From positions 1 to 64,000 of the forward strand of contig WRAG01000007.1 of the NCBI GenBank assembly GCA_009780345.1: DNA of 64,000 nucleotides. The letters run 5' to 3'. Below are positions 1 through 9,848 of this stretch, one piece after another (position 1 is the first letter of the stretch; every line of letters begins with the position of its first letter). Origin of the DNA: Oscillospiraceae bacterium. GTDB taxonomy: Bacteria > Bacillota > Clostridia > Monoglobales > WRAG01. Under the pieces are notes generated by a model that saw nothing but the letters and a program-made list of their open reading frames with translations, was not told the origin of the DNA and searched no databases. Position numbers and translations under genes: made by a program.

Positions 1-144
1 ACCCACCAAATTTTCCGTAAATATTCTAAGCTCCGTTGCCTCTACCGGCGTAATTCCCAGCATTGGTATCAGCGCTATTATCATCACTATGCTCAGTATC
101 ACGCATAGTGACTTGCTTAGTCCTTTTTTCATTACCATTATCAT
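1..144 (-). CDS. Secreted/signal-peptide protein, truncated at window edge
   Basis: Reverse complement from the ATG at 144 reads MIMVMKKGLSKSLCVILSIVMIIALIPMLGITPVEATELRIFTENLVG, a signal-peptide-like N-terminus, preceded by GGAGGGT. Confidence 0.6.
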   Translation of the reverse strand, partial: MIMVMKKGLSKSLCVILSIVMIIALIPMLGITPVEATELRIFTENLVG

Positions 145-468
145 TTAAAATACCCTCCAAAGTTTCTAATATTTATATTGTTTAATTATAACACATAATC
201 AGTTATTAAGTCAATGATATTTGGTAATGTTTTCATTTCTAAAAAATGGACATTAAAAAGCACGACAATATAAAATTGCCATGCTAAATTTTTCAATTTT
301 GGTATTCATTATAGATAGTTTAGATATTTACCTTTCGCATACCACCCGCCGTATTGATACGAACCACAATGATGCCCATAATAAATCATTAAGAAATATC
401 TTTCTAACCAATTCTAACACATTCTATCCATCTAATCAATAGATGTGTTAAAATAAAAAATAAAATCC

Positions 469-663
469 CTAAACTGCTGTGTTTAGGGATTTGTTATGTA
501 GTTCCATTCTCTTAATATCTTCAACTGTCATTCGTGCTATCCGGTCTAAAATAATTTTCACTTCTTGCTCGGACCTCACAGAATCTTGATTGATGATACA
601 AGTTGTGTTTCCGTACTTCTTAGTAATTCTTTCAACCAAGAGTATCGACTCCTTCTTTGTCAA
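469..663 (-). CDS. Small hypothetical protein (mobile element cargo)
   Basis: 64-aa ORF. Its 3' end and stop lie inside a strong inverted repeat (AAATCCCTAAAC...GTTTAGGGATTT). No family recognised. Confidence 0.4.
   Translation of the reverse strand: MTKKESILLVERITKKYGNTTCIINQDSVRSEQEVKIILDRIARMTVEDIKRMELHNKSLNTAV
471..502 (-). terminator. Rho-independent terminator overlapping the 3' end of the 469..663 ORF
   Basis: Inverted repeat AAATCCCTAAAC-N-GTTTAGGGATTT followed on the minus strand by a T-rich tract. Confidence 0.6.
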
Positions 664-790
664 ATTTGAGTCGTTTTGTTCACAACATTCTCCACCTAAT
701 CCAGTATATGAAATACCGATTAGAAATATAACTTGAACCTACTCTTGTGAATAATATATTATTACAATCTAACTGTTTTCGATTGAGCGA

Positions 791-1384
791 TTATGCTCCT
801 TGTGATTCTGAATGTCGTAACTTAGCAAGATGATTCTTCCGTTTCTCTATGTTCCGCGCTCTGACTTCTTCACGGTCCGGTTTCACCGTAAGGTCGAGTT
901 GAGGATTGATTCGGAGATTGCAACAGTCAGCAGGGTTCGGATTAAAATTCTTTTGCCAGTAGTCATAATGTTCTGGAACTTTCTCACAGACGGTGATACT
1001 CGGAATCTTAACTTTGTCTATGATTCGGAGTTTTTCTTCCAAAGGCAAGTGCTTATAGTTCCCATCGTATAAAGTGTATTTTTCATAATTCAACCCGGGA
1101 AACCAGTTTTTTATCCAACTGTTGAATCGTAGAAACTCCACAATACACTTGTCAATTCCCAAGTTGTTTAACTTGTCAAAATCCATATATTCTTCAAGTA
1201 ACGGACTCAGCCGAATGGCAACATCAAAACCATGATATTGCAAGGTTTGAATCGCTCCAATCCTTTGTTCCGGTGGAGAGGCAACTTCATAACGCCTTAA
1301 AATCATAGTATCTAAGCAGGTCACAGTAATTTGAATGTGAGCTAAGTCCGGGTCCAACACTTCGAGGTAAGTCATATATCGCAA
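791..1384 (-). pseudogene. Radical SAM / SplB-like protein, C-terminal fragment
   Basis: ITVTCLDTMILRRYEVASPPEQRIGAIQTLQYHGFDVAIRLSPLLEEYMDF resembles the C-terminal half of COG1533 radical SAM proteins; the N-terminal CxxxCxxC half is missing. Confidence 0.55.
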
Positions 1385-1386
1385 CG

Positions 1387-1758
1387 GCTTATGCCCATAG
1401 GTTAAATAAAATAGGTGAGCATACTATCCAACATATCATTTGCGAAGACGGTGACACCTTGCAAGAGGCGGTGTGTCGATTACAGTTTGACAATTTGGTA
1501 GCGGATAATTTTGAGTGTAGATTGAAAGAACTAAAAGAATGGAAACAACCAACGCTTATTATATTTGATAACTTAAACAAGCCATTCAATGCTGACGACA
1601 ATAATGATTTTAAGAAGTTGAGAGAGTGCGGTCAGCATATCAAGTTTCTCATAACAAGCCGGGTGAATTTATTGTCATACGGGGACAAAGAGCATACTAT
1701 GTGTAATATAAAATTGCTTAGGAGGGTTAATAATGTTTTGTTCAATTCCGTTATTTGA
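1387..1758 (+). pseudogene. Probable STAND/NB-ARC-like NTPase fragment
   Basis: Open frame AYAHRLNKIGEHTIQHIICEDGDTLQEAVCRLQFDN...PTLIIFDNLNKPF...IKFLITSR has a Walker B-like LIIFDN and a sensor-like FLITSR, but no complete P-loop or C-terminus. Confidence 0.4.
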
Positions 1759-2664
1759 GCTTATATTAGAACTTGAAAAAAAGAATTCAAGAAGCAATTA
1801 AAACGAGCAGAAAGAGCCGGACATGAATTACAGGAAACTAAGTTCGGTCTTGCTGATGAAAGTCTTGCTGAAAGTGGTGTCAACATTGTCTTCCAAGACG
1901 GCAACAAAAGGAAGTCGATTCGGTTGTTCGTGTGCCCGAGTGATGTTTTAGATGATTATTTTTTATGGGAAACGACGTCCGACAATGCTTCAAAGCTGTG
2001 TACCAAACTCGAAAACCTAATCACTTCTTATTTCCAATCGGAGTACAGATTAAAGAACTTTGAACTATGTCGAATGAGCTTCATGGCGGAGATGGATGTC
2101 AACGACAGGGCTACGGACTATTTCAAAATGCTAAATACCATAGGGAAAGTTCGATGCTTTCAGCCATTGAAAAGCAACGGGGACACATCCTTTGGTTTAA
2201 TAAGCCGTACCAAAGGTGTTGAATTCTACGTTAATGGTCTGGAAAATGATAAGGAAACTCTGCGAGCGGAGGTTCGCTTGACTTCGAGAGGAACGATAAG
2301 AGCCTACTCCGACAAAAAGGATACTGCCAAACGGATTCGTGATATTGTTGATAAATGTGAGAATATATTTCTGCATACATTCCGGCATGTCATTCCTTAT
2401 GGTGATTGCTACAAGAAGCCAAAGGCGGAACAGCTCATTTATGAGAGGGGGCCCGGAGGCAAGTTGAGGAAGAAGATGTTGAGATTAGTGGCATTGATAC
2501 CTGAGAAAAAGTCAATACAACTTGCTTTGAAAGCTTTGGACTACCGAAATTATGAAGAGGTATTGGAGAAGTTTGCAGAGATAGGTGTTTCTCCTGTTAC
2601 GATTAAGAAACGTGCGAGCGGAAAGAAACTCCAAAGCTTGTACGAATGTTTCAATAAAATATAA
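1733..2664 (+). CDS. Replication-initiator-like protein (possibly Phage_CRI/G2P-like), spanning a -1 frameshift site
   Basis: ATG at 1733 after GGAGGG. The zero frame ends after 22 codons. A AAA AAG at 1777-1783 links in -1 to the long ORF 1924..2664. The GLISRTKGVEFYVNGLE...LRAEVRL stretch suggests a small-replicon Rep; family assignment is tentative. Confidence 0.5.
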
Positions 2665-2688
2665 TTCAAAGAGAGAGGATTGATAAAT

Positions 2689-3204
2689 ATGTATAACAAA
2701 CTATCGAATATACAACTTAAAACTTTATACACACCGGAGACTTCGTACCTTTCACTGAGTTATTACGGACAGTATCTTGTGTTCAAACTCGTACCGTGGA
2801 TTGGTAAGGACAATGGTCGCGACCAATACAGTAAGGAAAAATTCATCAGTACAACTCTTAGCCCTGACGGAGCGAAGTGTTTTTATGAGGTCGTTACTTC
2901 CATTCTTAAAGGAGCAGAACCCGAGAAACCGCTTCCGATGGTATTGCAATGTAAAAGAGAAACTATCCTGACACTTGATTACAAGCCGGATGAAAATAAC
3001 CAAATGACGGCTTCCCTTGTTGCTAATAAGAATAACGAAACAATTTCATTCAAATTTAAGACACAGCAAATCCCAAAGTGGGTGGACGGTCAGATGGTTA
3101 CACAAGTAATTCAAGTAGACTTGCAGGAATTTGCTATGATATTGTATGGGTACATACATAGTAGTGGTGATGCTGAATATTTATTAAACAAAGCAATCGG
3201 GTAA
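2689..3204 (+). CDS. Hypothetical protein (mobile element cargo)
   Basis: ORF of ~170 aa directly after the Rep-like gene; no family recognised. Confidence 0.6.
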   Translation: MYNKLSNIQLKTLYTPETSYLSLSYYGQYLVFKLVPWIGKDNGRDQYSKEKFISTTLSPDGAKCFYEVVTSILKGAEPEKPLPMVLQCKRETILTLDYKPDENNQMTASLVANKNNETISFKFKTQQIPKWVDGQMVTQVIQVDLQEFAMILYGYIHSSGDAEYLLNKAIG

Positions 3205-3351
3205 GCGTAAGCCTGAATACTCCCAAAAAGTTAAATAGTATATCTTCGTATTTGTAACATGCCATCGAATATACTCGACAAAGTTTCAGAAACTACTTGC
3301 ATTATCTTCTGTAATAGTGTATAATATATTCATAGAAGGAGTTGGTGTACT

Positions 3352-4527
3352 ATGATTAAACGAGAATTATACATGGATCAGATTCGTCCATTCATCCGAA
3401 AGGATGTTGTTAAAGTTATCACCGGACTGAGAAGAAGTGGCAAGTCGGTATTGCTTGAACTACTAAGGGAGGAAATCAACGACCCGAAGCACAGTATATT
3501 TATAAATTTCGAGAGTAAGAAAAACGCAAAATACACGAACCCCGATACTCTGTATGATTATGTTCTCAAGAAAGTTGGAGACAGTAAGGAAAAGTGGTAC
3601 TTATTTTTTGATGAAATACAAGAGGTTGCCAACTGGGAAGAGGTTATAAACTCTTTCCGGGTGGACTTTGACGCAGACATTTATATCACCGGCTCCAACG
3701 CGAAGCTGTTATCCGGCGAACTCGCAACACTTATCTCAGGAAGATATGTCCAGTTCGTGATATATCCCTTATCATACAAGGAGTTCTTACTACTTAATGA
3801 GAACAAAACTTTTGCGGACTACTTGAAACTCGGTGGTATGCCGTTCATAAACAACATCATAGGTGACGAAAAGGCGGTCAATCTATACTTGGAGGATGTT
3901 TACAACTCCGTCGTTCTAAAAGATGTTGTAAAGCGTAATAATATCCGGGATGTTGACTTGCTGGAGCGAATCATCACCTATGTATTAGCCAACATTGCTC
4001 AAACATTCTCCGCAACCTCCATCTCAAAGTATTTCAAAAATGAACAACGGAAAGTCAGCACCGATACAGTTCTGAATTATATCAAGGCTTGCGAAGAAGC
4101 ATATTTGTTCTATAAATTAAAGCGTGAAGATATTAAGGGCAAGAAGATTCTTGAAGTAGCTGAGAAGTATTTTGTTGTTGACCATGGATTGCGTGAGGCT
4201 GTCTATGGAAAGCACATGGAGGACATCGGCATGGTGCTTGAAAACATAGTCTGCTTGGAACTTCTGCGGCGTGGTTACTCGGTAACAGTAGGAACAATTA
4301 ACGGTAAGGAAATTGATTTTATCGGAGTTAAGAATAACAAACCCATTTATGTTCAAGTAGCTTATGTGATGCCTGATAAAGCAACACAGGCAAGAGAGTT
4401 TGACAATCTATTAGAAATCGGAAATAACTTCCCTAAGTTTGTGGTTAGTATGGATGAAGTTGATATGTCGCAAAATGGGATTGTTCATTTGAATATTAAG
4501 GACTTCTTGCTGAAAGAATGGGAGTAA
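3352..4527 (+). CDS. AAA-family ATPase with DUF4143-like C-terminus
   Basis: Walker A GLRRSGKSVLL, Walker B WYLFFDEIQEV, ITGSNAKLLSGELATLISGRY; typical DUF4143 ATPase organisation. Confidence 0.9.
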   Translation: MIKRELYMDQIRPFIRKDVVKVITGLRRSGKSVLLELLREEINDPKHSIFINFESKKNAKYTNPDTLYDYVLKKVGDSKEKWYLFFDEIQEVANWEEVINSFRVDFDADIYITGSNAKLLSGELATLISGRYVQFVIYPLSYKEFLLLNENKTFADYLKLGGMPFINNIIGDEKAVNLYLEDVYNSVVLKDVVKRNNIRDVDLLERIITYVLANIAQTFSATSISKYFKNEQRKVSTDTVLNYIKACEEAYLFYKLKREDIKGKKILEVAEKYFVVDHGLREAVYGKHMEDIGMVLENIVCLELLRRGYSVTVGTINGKEIDFIGVKNNKPIYVQVAYVMPDKATQAREFDNLLEIGNNFPKFVVSMDEVDMSQNGIVHLNIKDFLLKEWE

Positions 4528-4541
4528 AGGCGGTGAACTCA

Positions 4542-6131
4542 ATGAGCAACTCTACCCAAGATGTAATATATCTTCGTAAATCTCGCAAAGATGATGAAGC
4601 GAGTAAAACTAATGCAGATGTTTTGTCTACCCATGAGAGAACATTGCTTGATTTAGCGAACAATCTGGGGCTTAATGTTACTGATATTCGGAGAGAGGTC
4701 GTATCCGGTGATACCATAGCAGCAAGACCTGAAATGCAAAGATTACTAACTGAAATCGAAGCAGGATTATGGCGTAGTGTTATTGTTATGGAAGTGGAAC
4801 GACTTGCCCGTGGAGATACTATTGACCAAGGAATCGTTGCACAAACTTTCAAATATTCCGATACAAAAATTGTAACCCCAATGCGAACCTACGACCCGGC
4901 TAATGAATTTGACGAAGAATACTTTGAATTCGGGTTGTTTATGTCAAGGCGGGAATATAAAACTATAAATCGAAGAATGCAAGCTGGTAGACTTGCCGGA
5001 GCAAAGATGGGGAGATTCGTTCGTTGGAAAGCTCCTTATGGCTATGATAAAGTTAAAATCGAAGGACAGAAAGGATTTTCTCTTGCCATTAACAAAGAAC
5101 AATCTAAAATCGTAAAGATGATATATAACTGGTCGCATGATGATAAACTTGGCTATCAAGCTATCGCAACTAATTTGAATCGAATGAAAGTCCCGTCACC
5201 GTCAGATAAGACTTGGGAAGTAAGTAGTGTGCGACACATTCTTGAAACACCGATATATGCGGGTAAAATCCCATGGAGGATGCGTCCGGCAAAGACACAA
5301 ATGATAGAGGGTGAACGTAAGACAACTATCCCTCGTCAAAAGTATGGTGATTATGAAGTCTTTGATGGATTACATGAAGCAATAATTCCATTTGAAGTGT
5401 TTGAGACGATTCAACAACGCAAACAGCAAAATTATATTCCAAAGACGAAGACTGGGTTTGAACTCAAATCGGTTTTAAGTGGTGTTGTTTACTGTGGTCT
5501 GTGCGGAAAAGCAATGCGCCGCCGAGCAAAGAGTTCCGGTTCCGGCTCGACAGGTGTAAAAGCTGACACGTTAGCCTGTCCTTCTAATGCTTGCCCCAAT
5601 GTATCTTCGTATGTTCATATTGTTGAAGAAAAGTTACTTGAAGCTCTATCAGATTTAGTCAAAGATTATAAATTAGAACTTAAAGACAATAAGGCGAATA
5701 AAACCAACAAGGATGAGAGTAATCTTAAAAAATCAGCCCTCGCTCAACTGAGAAAAGAACATGAGACATTGATTAAACAACGCGAAACAACTTATTCATT
5801 AGTGGAGCAAGGTGTTTATTCTACCGATGAATTCTTAGAACGGAATACAAGGATTGCGGAAGAACTTGCTGATGTTGAAAATTCTATGAAAACATTAGAG
5901 GAAGCAATTAGAACTGATATTTCACAAAAGGAATATCAATCGACATTCGTGCCGCGATTGCAAGGAGTTTTAGAACAGTACCACAAGAGCGATAGTGTAG
6001 AATTTAAAAACAAGCTTCTGAAAGAGATAATCGAAAGAGTAGAATATACCAAAGAAAAGAGAGGCGGAAAGACCGGGGGCAAAGATGAATTCACATTAGA
6101 AATTCGTCCGTTGATACCTATGAGCATATAA
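4542..6131 (+). CDS. Large serine recombinase (resolvase/integrase with recombinase and zinc-ribbon domains)
   Basis: YLRKSRKDDE...VVSGDTIAARPEMQRLLTEIEAGLWRSVIVMEVERLARG; downstream Recombinase domain and a CGLCGKAMRRR...C zinc ribbon with a coiled coil. Confidence 0.95.
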   Translation: MSNSTQDVIYLRKSRKDDEASKTNADVLSTHERTLLDLANNLGLNVTDIRREVVSGDTIAARPEMQRLLTEIEAGLWRSVIVMEVERLARGDTIDQGIVAQTFKYSDTKIVTPMRTYDPANEFDEEYFEFGLFMSRREYKTINRRMQAGRLAGAKMGRFVRWKAPYGYDKVKIEGQKGFSLAINKEQSKIVKMIYNWSHDDKLGYQAIATNLNRMKVPSPSDKTWEVSSVRHILETPIYAGKIPWRMRPAKTQMIEGERKTTIPRQKYGDYEVFDGLHEAIIPFEVFETIQQRKQQNYIPKTKTGFELKSVLSGVVYCGLCGKAMRRRAKSSGSGSTGVKADTLACPSNACPNVSSYVHIVEEKLLEALSDLVKDYKLELKDNKANKTNKDESNLKKSALAQLRKEHETLIKQRETTYSLVEQGVYSTDEFLERNTRIAEELADVENSMKTLEEAIRTDISQKEYQSTFVPRLQGVLEQYHKSDSVEFKNKLLKEIIERVEYTKEKRGGKTGGKDEFTLEIRPLIPMSI

Positions 6132-6155
6132 TTATTATGGGTATCATATTGGCTG

Positions 6156-6839
6156 TTATTGGTTCCAGCCCATCACTTCAACTATCCCGCTTTCAATGGC
6201 AATCACCGGCGTTCCAACCGACGCCATTATATCATGCCCTAAATGTCGGCGGTCGTATCCGTACGAACGAGAATGCCCGAAATCGTCACTATGACTGAAC
6301 CTATACCCCGCCGCAATGGGAAAATAAACCAGCAGTCCGTGTTCGCCGTCTTCCCGTTCCCCTAAAAATCCACCCAAAATCGCGCCGTATCTTCGCATAT
6401 GATAGGCAAATTGCTCTTGTCCCTCGACGATTTGCCTCATTTCTTCGCCATTCTTGAGCCGCTCGGCAAGCGCGACAAGGTCGGCTTCCCTATAATTCGC
6501 CCAATTCCCCCAATATTTGCAAGCAAGATACGAAAGCATTTCTATCCAATTAACTGCCTCACACCCCTCACGCCGCGCGTTGATTTCAAGCTGCATAGCC
6601 TTTCGCAAAGCCTCGTAAGGAATATTAAAATCAACCCACTTAATCTCCTCCGCTGCCGTCGCGAGAACAAAGTGCTTATTCTCCGCGTCGTCAAACGGAA
6701 ATTCATAACCGGCAATATTCAGCCCCAACGTTGACGGCGAAACAAAAAAAATCAACGTGAAACTCAACATCACGGCAATTATTGCCGTGATGCTTAATGT
6801 TTTTAGTATTTTTTTCAAGTTGAATGTCAGTATAATCAT
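6156..6839 (-). pseudogene. M23 metallopeptidase, N-terminal portion, interrupted by the element (C-terminus missing)
   Basis: Ends ...RRHLGHDIMASVGTPVIAIESGIVEVMGWNQ*. The known clostridial family continues GWNQYGGWRIGIRSFD..., so the reading frame is cut inside the peptidase domain. Confidence 0.85.
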
Positions 6840-7099
6840 GATTCGGCTTCAGATTCGGCTTTATACTTTTCTCGCGTTGCCTTTCCGCCCCGAATATGGC
6901 GTTCCTGCTTATTTTCAAGCAAAATTTGATGCACTTCTTTCCAAAGCCGGCGATTAATTTTGGGCAATCGTTCTGTTATATCTTTATGTACCGTGCTTTT
7001 GCTGATTCCGAATTTTTTAGCGGCGTCTCGTACAGTGCATTTATTTTCTGCTATGTGATTTGCAAGCTCTATCGTTCGCTCTTCTATATAACCCTTCAC
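6836..7099 (-). CDS. spoIIID: Sporulation transcriptional regulator SpoIIID
   Basis: YIEERTIELANHIAENKCTVRDAAKKFGISKSTVHKDITERLPKINRRLWKEV...RHIRGGKATREKYK is diagnostic; GTG start at 7099 likely; stop overlaps the M23 ATG. Confidence 0.95.
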   Translation of the reverse strand: MKGYIEERTIELANHIAENKCTVRDAAKKFGISKSTVHKDITERLPKINRRLWKEVHQILLENKQERHIRGGKATREKYKAESEAES

Positions 7100-7179
7100 A
7101 AAATAAGCCCCCTTCACAGTTTCATACCCTATCTATATGAAAAATAAAGGGGTGTTATGAATTTTTTATTTTTGGGCAA

Positions 7180-7575
7180 ATGCCCTAATACCATTTGTTC
7201 AGAGCGAGGCTCCGGCGACTTTGTGCCTTGACAGTTGGTGCATCAGGGCTCTGCTCTTGGATGGTTTTGACAGGGGTGGCATTAGCCGAATCCCAAAAAC
7301 GGATTCGGAAGCCACTCCCAAACGACTCGTGTTCTTGGGAAACCCTTCGTTTGAGACTTCGCTTGCGTGGTTTTTCGCAAGCGGTAGCCGGTAACGGCGG
7401 CGCGCTTGCGTGTAGCAATTACCTTTCGCCATTCAAACGGCGCTTTTTGCCGTTCTTAGTCCTTGCCGCTATGCGGCAGCCGCCGCAAATGGGTTTTCAG
7501 GGCAAAGTCATAAAAACCTTGCGCCCGCCGGGCGTAAAAACCAAAAAACCGCCTCTCGGCGGTTTTTTTATCGTA
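7180..7575. repeat. Modular palindromic intergenic mosaic, cluster 1
   Basis: Shares modules with the other clusters (CAGGGGTGGCATTAGCCGAAT...ATTCGG.GCCACTCCC; TTTGAGACTTCGCTTG...CAAGCGGTAG); ends in terminator CCGCCTCTCGGCGGTTTTTTT. Confidence 0.8.
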
Positions 7576-7583
7576 CTAAAACC

Positions 7584-8537
7584 CTAATTAGCCGCATAAA
7601 TAGTTATTCTGCCGCTGGTCGATGATAAATTGAACTGTGCCCCTGCGCCGCTGTGGGTGATAATAGGAATTTCGCTCGAAAACCTGCCCGATGTTATAGA
7701 ATAGCTAACGCTTATCGGCTCGATGTTCGGAACGGTTACCGCGATTCTGCCCGATGTTGCGTTGGCGTAAAGGCTTTCAGGCACGATTGTGCTTGCGATT
7801 TCAAGCCTGCCCGAAGTGCTTCGTGCGGTGACTTCGCCAAACGCGCCGGATAGATAATGTCTGCCTGACGTAGTTCGTGTGGTCAAATCTTGCGCGTTCG
7901 AGTCTCTGACCTCGATTCTGCCCGAAACGGTTCTTAAATTCGTGCTAAACGTGTTCGCGCCGTCAATTTCGATTCTGCCCGAAGTTGTGTTTACATATAA
8001 TTCATGCGCGTTTACCCGGTTTGCTTCAACTCTGCCCGAAGTTGTGTGTACATTAAGGCTTGTGGCGTTTAAGCCGCTGATATATATGCGACCCGACACC
8101 GTTTGAACCGAAAAATCGTCAAAATTTTCAAAATGTCGCGGAATAAGCACTTCCAAACGTTTCGACGGCATGTTCCAACCGCCGCCGCGGCTTTCGCTGA
8201 AGTTCACTCTGAGAGTGCCGTCTTGCGTGTTGATAATAAAGCGCTGATTGTCTCGAAGTTCCCGAATGCTAAATTCGGTAATCCGTATATCATTTCCGTC
8301 GTGGGGTTCTATTATAACTCTGCCCGATGTCCAGTCGATATACATCGAATCTATGCCGTCCACGGGAATGCTGCGAGTTGTTCTCTCCTCAAACTCTCCC
8401 CAACCGAATCCTATAAACCCGCCTTCAAGGTTTAACAACGGGCCGGTTATAAACCACGCAACAAGTCCGATAAGTACAACGGTCGTTATAATCCAACAGA
8501 TGATGGTAATAAATTTTGTTTTATTCAATGGATTCAC
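7584..8537 (-). CDS. DUF4097-family beta-strand repeat membrane protein
   Basis: N-terminal TM helix then repeated TSGR motifs (TTSGRVEANRV, TTSGRIEIDGA, TSGRLEIAST). Start probably GTG at 8537. Confidence 0.85.
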   Translation of the reverse strand: MNPLNKTKFITIICWIITTVVLIGLVAWFITGPLLNLEGGFIGFGWGEFEERTTRSIPVDGIDSMYIDWTSGRVIIEPHDGNDIRITEFSIRELRDNQRFIINTQDGTLRVNFSESRGGGWNMPSKRLEVLIPRHFENFDDFSVQTVSGRIYISGLNATSLNVHTTSGRVEANRVNAHELYVNTTSGRIEIDGANTFSTNLRTVSGRIEVRDSNAQDLTTRTTSGRHYLSGAFGEVTARSTSGRLEIASTIVPESLYANATSGRIAVTVPNIEPISVSYSITSGRFSSEIPIITHSGAGAQFNLSSTSGRITIYAAN

Positions 8538-8538
8538 C

Positions 8539-9198
8539 TCACGATTTTTTCTTCGCTGATAAGAAAACATTAATCAGCGATTCGATTGCGCCGGCAATCA
8601 GGAAAATTATCCAAGTAATATGCCACGCATGCGTCCAAAAACTTACAATGATATATATTGCGGTAACGATTGTCCACAATGCCGAAGATATTGCTTTGCG
8701 CATTTGCTTGCGTTCGTGGGTTTCGTCCTGCCACTCGCGGAATTCTTCAACAACGGTGTCAGATTCTTTGTAATATTTCGGTTTTGTCATGCTGTTGTAA
8801 ATCAAAAGCCCCGTTGCGATAGCCACGATAACGAACATAATCACAACTCCGATTATGGGGTCATAGGTATCCGTAACCGCGCCGATAATAATAACCGGCA
8901 AAACACTAATTATATATAGCATTACCGCAATCGCGGTAAACATCGCCGATTTTCGTCGCGCCGCTTCGTCGGGCGGATTCTTTCCTTCGTTTTCCAGCTC
9001 TTTCAAAAGCATAGTAACGTCGCCGATTCCCGCAACGGCGATGTTAAACGCCGCTTCGGGTGGCTTGCCCTCTTGTAAAAGATCGCTGTACTTGTCTTGC
9101 AAATTTTGAATCATCTCTTCTTTTAGCTCGACGGATTTTTTAGTAACAGCCGCTTCCTCAAAAAGTCCGTCAACATATCTGCGTAATTTATCTTCCAT
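8539..9198 (-). CDS. Permease-prefix-domain/DUF1700-like membrane protein
   Basis: N-terminal helical motif KEEMIQNLQDKYSDLLQEGKPPEAAFNIAVAGIGD then several TM helices; adjacent to PadR and DUF4097 as is common. Confidence 0.8.
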   Translation of the reverse strand: MEDKLRRYVDGLFEEAAVTKKSVELKEEMIQNLQDKYSDLLQEGKPPEAAFNIAVAGIGDVTMLLKELENEGKNPPDEAARRKSAMFTAIAVMLYIISVLPVIIIGAVTDTYDPIIGVVIMFVIVAIATGLLIYNSMTKPKYYKESDTVVEEFREWQDETHERKQMRKAISSALWTIVTAIYIIVSFWTHAWHITWIIFLIAGAIESLINVFLSAKKKS

Positions 9199-9201
9199 TC
9201 G

Positions 9202-9534
9202 TTATTCCTCCGTTTTAATTAGATTTTCTATCATTTCTTTTGCCTTTTTCCACTCGCTTATAAGGCGTTTGTAATTGTCGCGTCCCGAATCGGTTATGCT
9301 GTAATACCTCCGCCGCGCGCCGGTTTGCTCGTCACCCCAGTAGGATGAGATGCAACCCGCGACCTCTAACCGCCGAAACGCCGTGTAAAGCGTTGCTTCC
9401 TTTAGTTCGTATTCCCCGCCGGTTTTTTGCTGTATGGATTTGTTGATTTCGTATCCATAGTTGTCGTGGCTCATAAGTTTGGCGAGAATAATCGTGTCGG
9501 TGTGACCTCGTATAAGGTCAGACGTAATAGACAT
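9202..9534 (-). CDS. PadR-family transcriptional regulator
   Basis: IILAKLMSHDNYGYEINKSIQQKTGGEYELKEATLYTAFRRLEVAGCISSYW is a PadR winged helix. Confidence 0.95.
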   Translation of the reverse strand: MSITSDLIRGHTDTIILAKLMSHDNYGYEINKSIQQKTGGEYELKEATLYTAFRRLEVAGCISSYWGDEQTGARRRYYSITDSGRDNYKRLISEWKKAKEMIENLIKTEE

Positions 9535-9787
9535 AATACACCTCCTTCGTCGCAACAACCTCACTTTGCTCGTTTTCGACGAAAAATGCGTCGCCGAAAA
9601 GTTCGCCTGTTTCGGTGTTGCTCCTCTTTCCCAAAACGTCCACGTTGTTGGGGCGTTTTGGGAACCCTTTTATAATTTCTTGTATATAATATCATAACTT
9701 ACCTCGCCTGTCAAGGTATATTTTGAAAAAAGATAAAAATTTTTTTATTTGATTTAACAACTTGTTAACAATCTTGTGATATACTTA

Positions 9788-9848
9788 GGATATGTCTTTA
9801 AAATAGCGATTATTAGATTTTTGAGTGAATTTTTTGTCCAAAAAGACA
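9788..9848. repeat. Related palindromic element upstream of the response regulator
   Basis: GGATATGTCTTTAAAATAGCGATTATTAGATTTTTGAGTGAATTTTTTGTCCAAAAAGACA aligns with 49852..49909. Confidence 0.6.

Larger units (their letters stand above)
1..6158. mobile_element. Integrative element, right portion (left end outside the window)
   Basis: Serine recombinase ends ~25 bp from the point where an M23 peptidase gene is abruptly truncated; cargo includes Rep-like, ATPase and decayed genes. Confidence 0.75.

Noticed and set aside
6769-6792. Hairpin CATCACGGCAA-TTA-TTGCCGTGATG in the M23 5' coding region
   Set aside because: Encodes the hydrophobic segment ITAIIAVM and may be a coincidence of codon usage; no independent support for a regulatory role.
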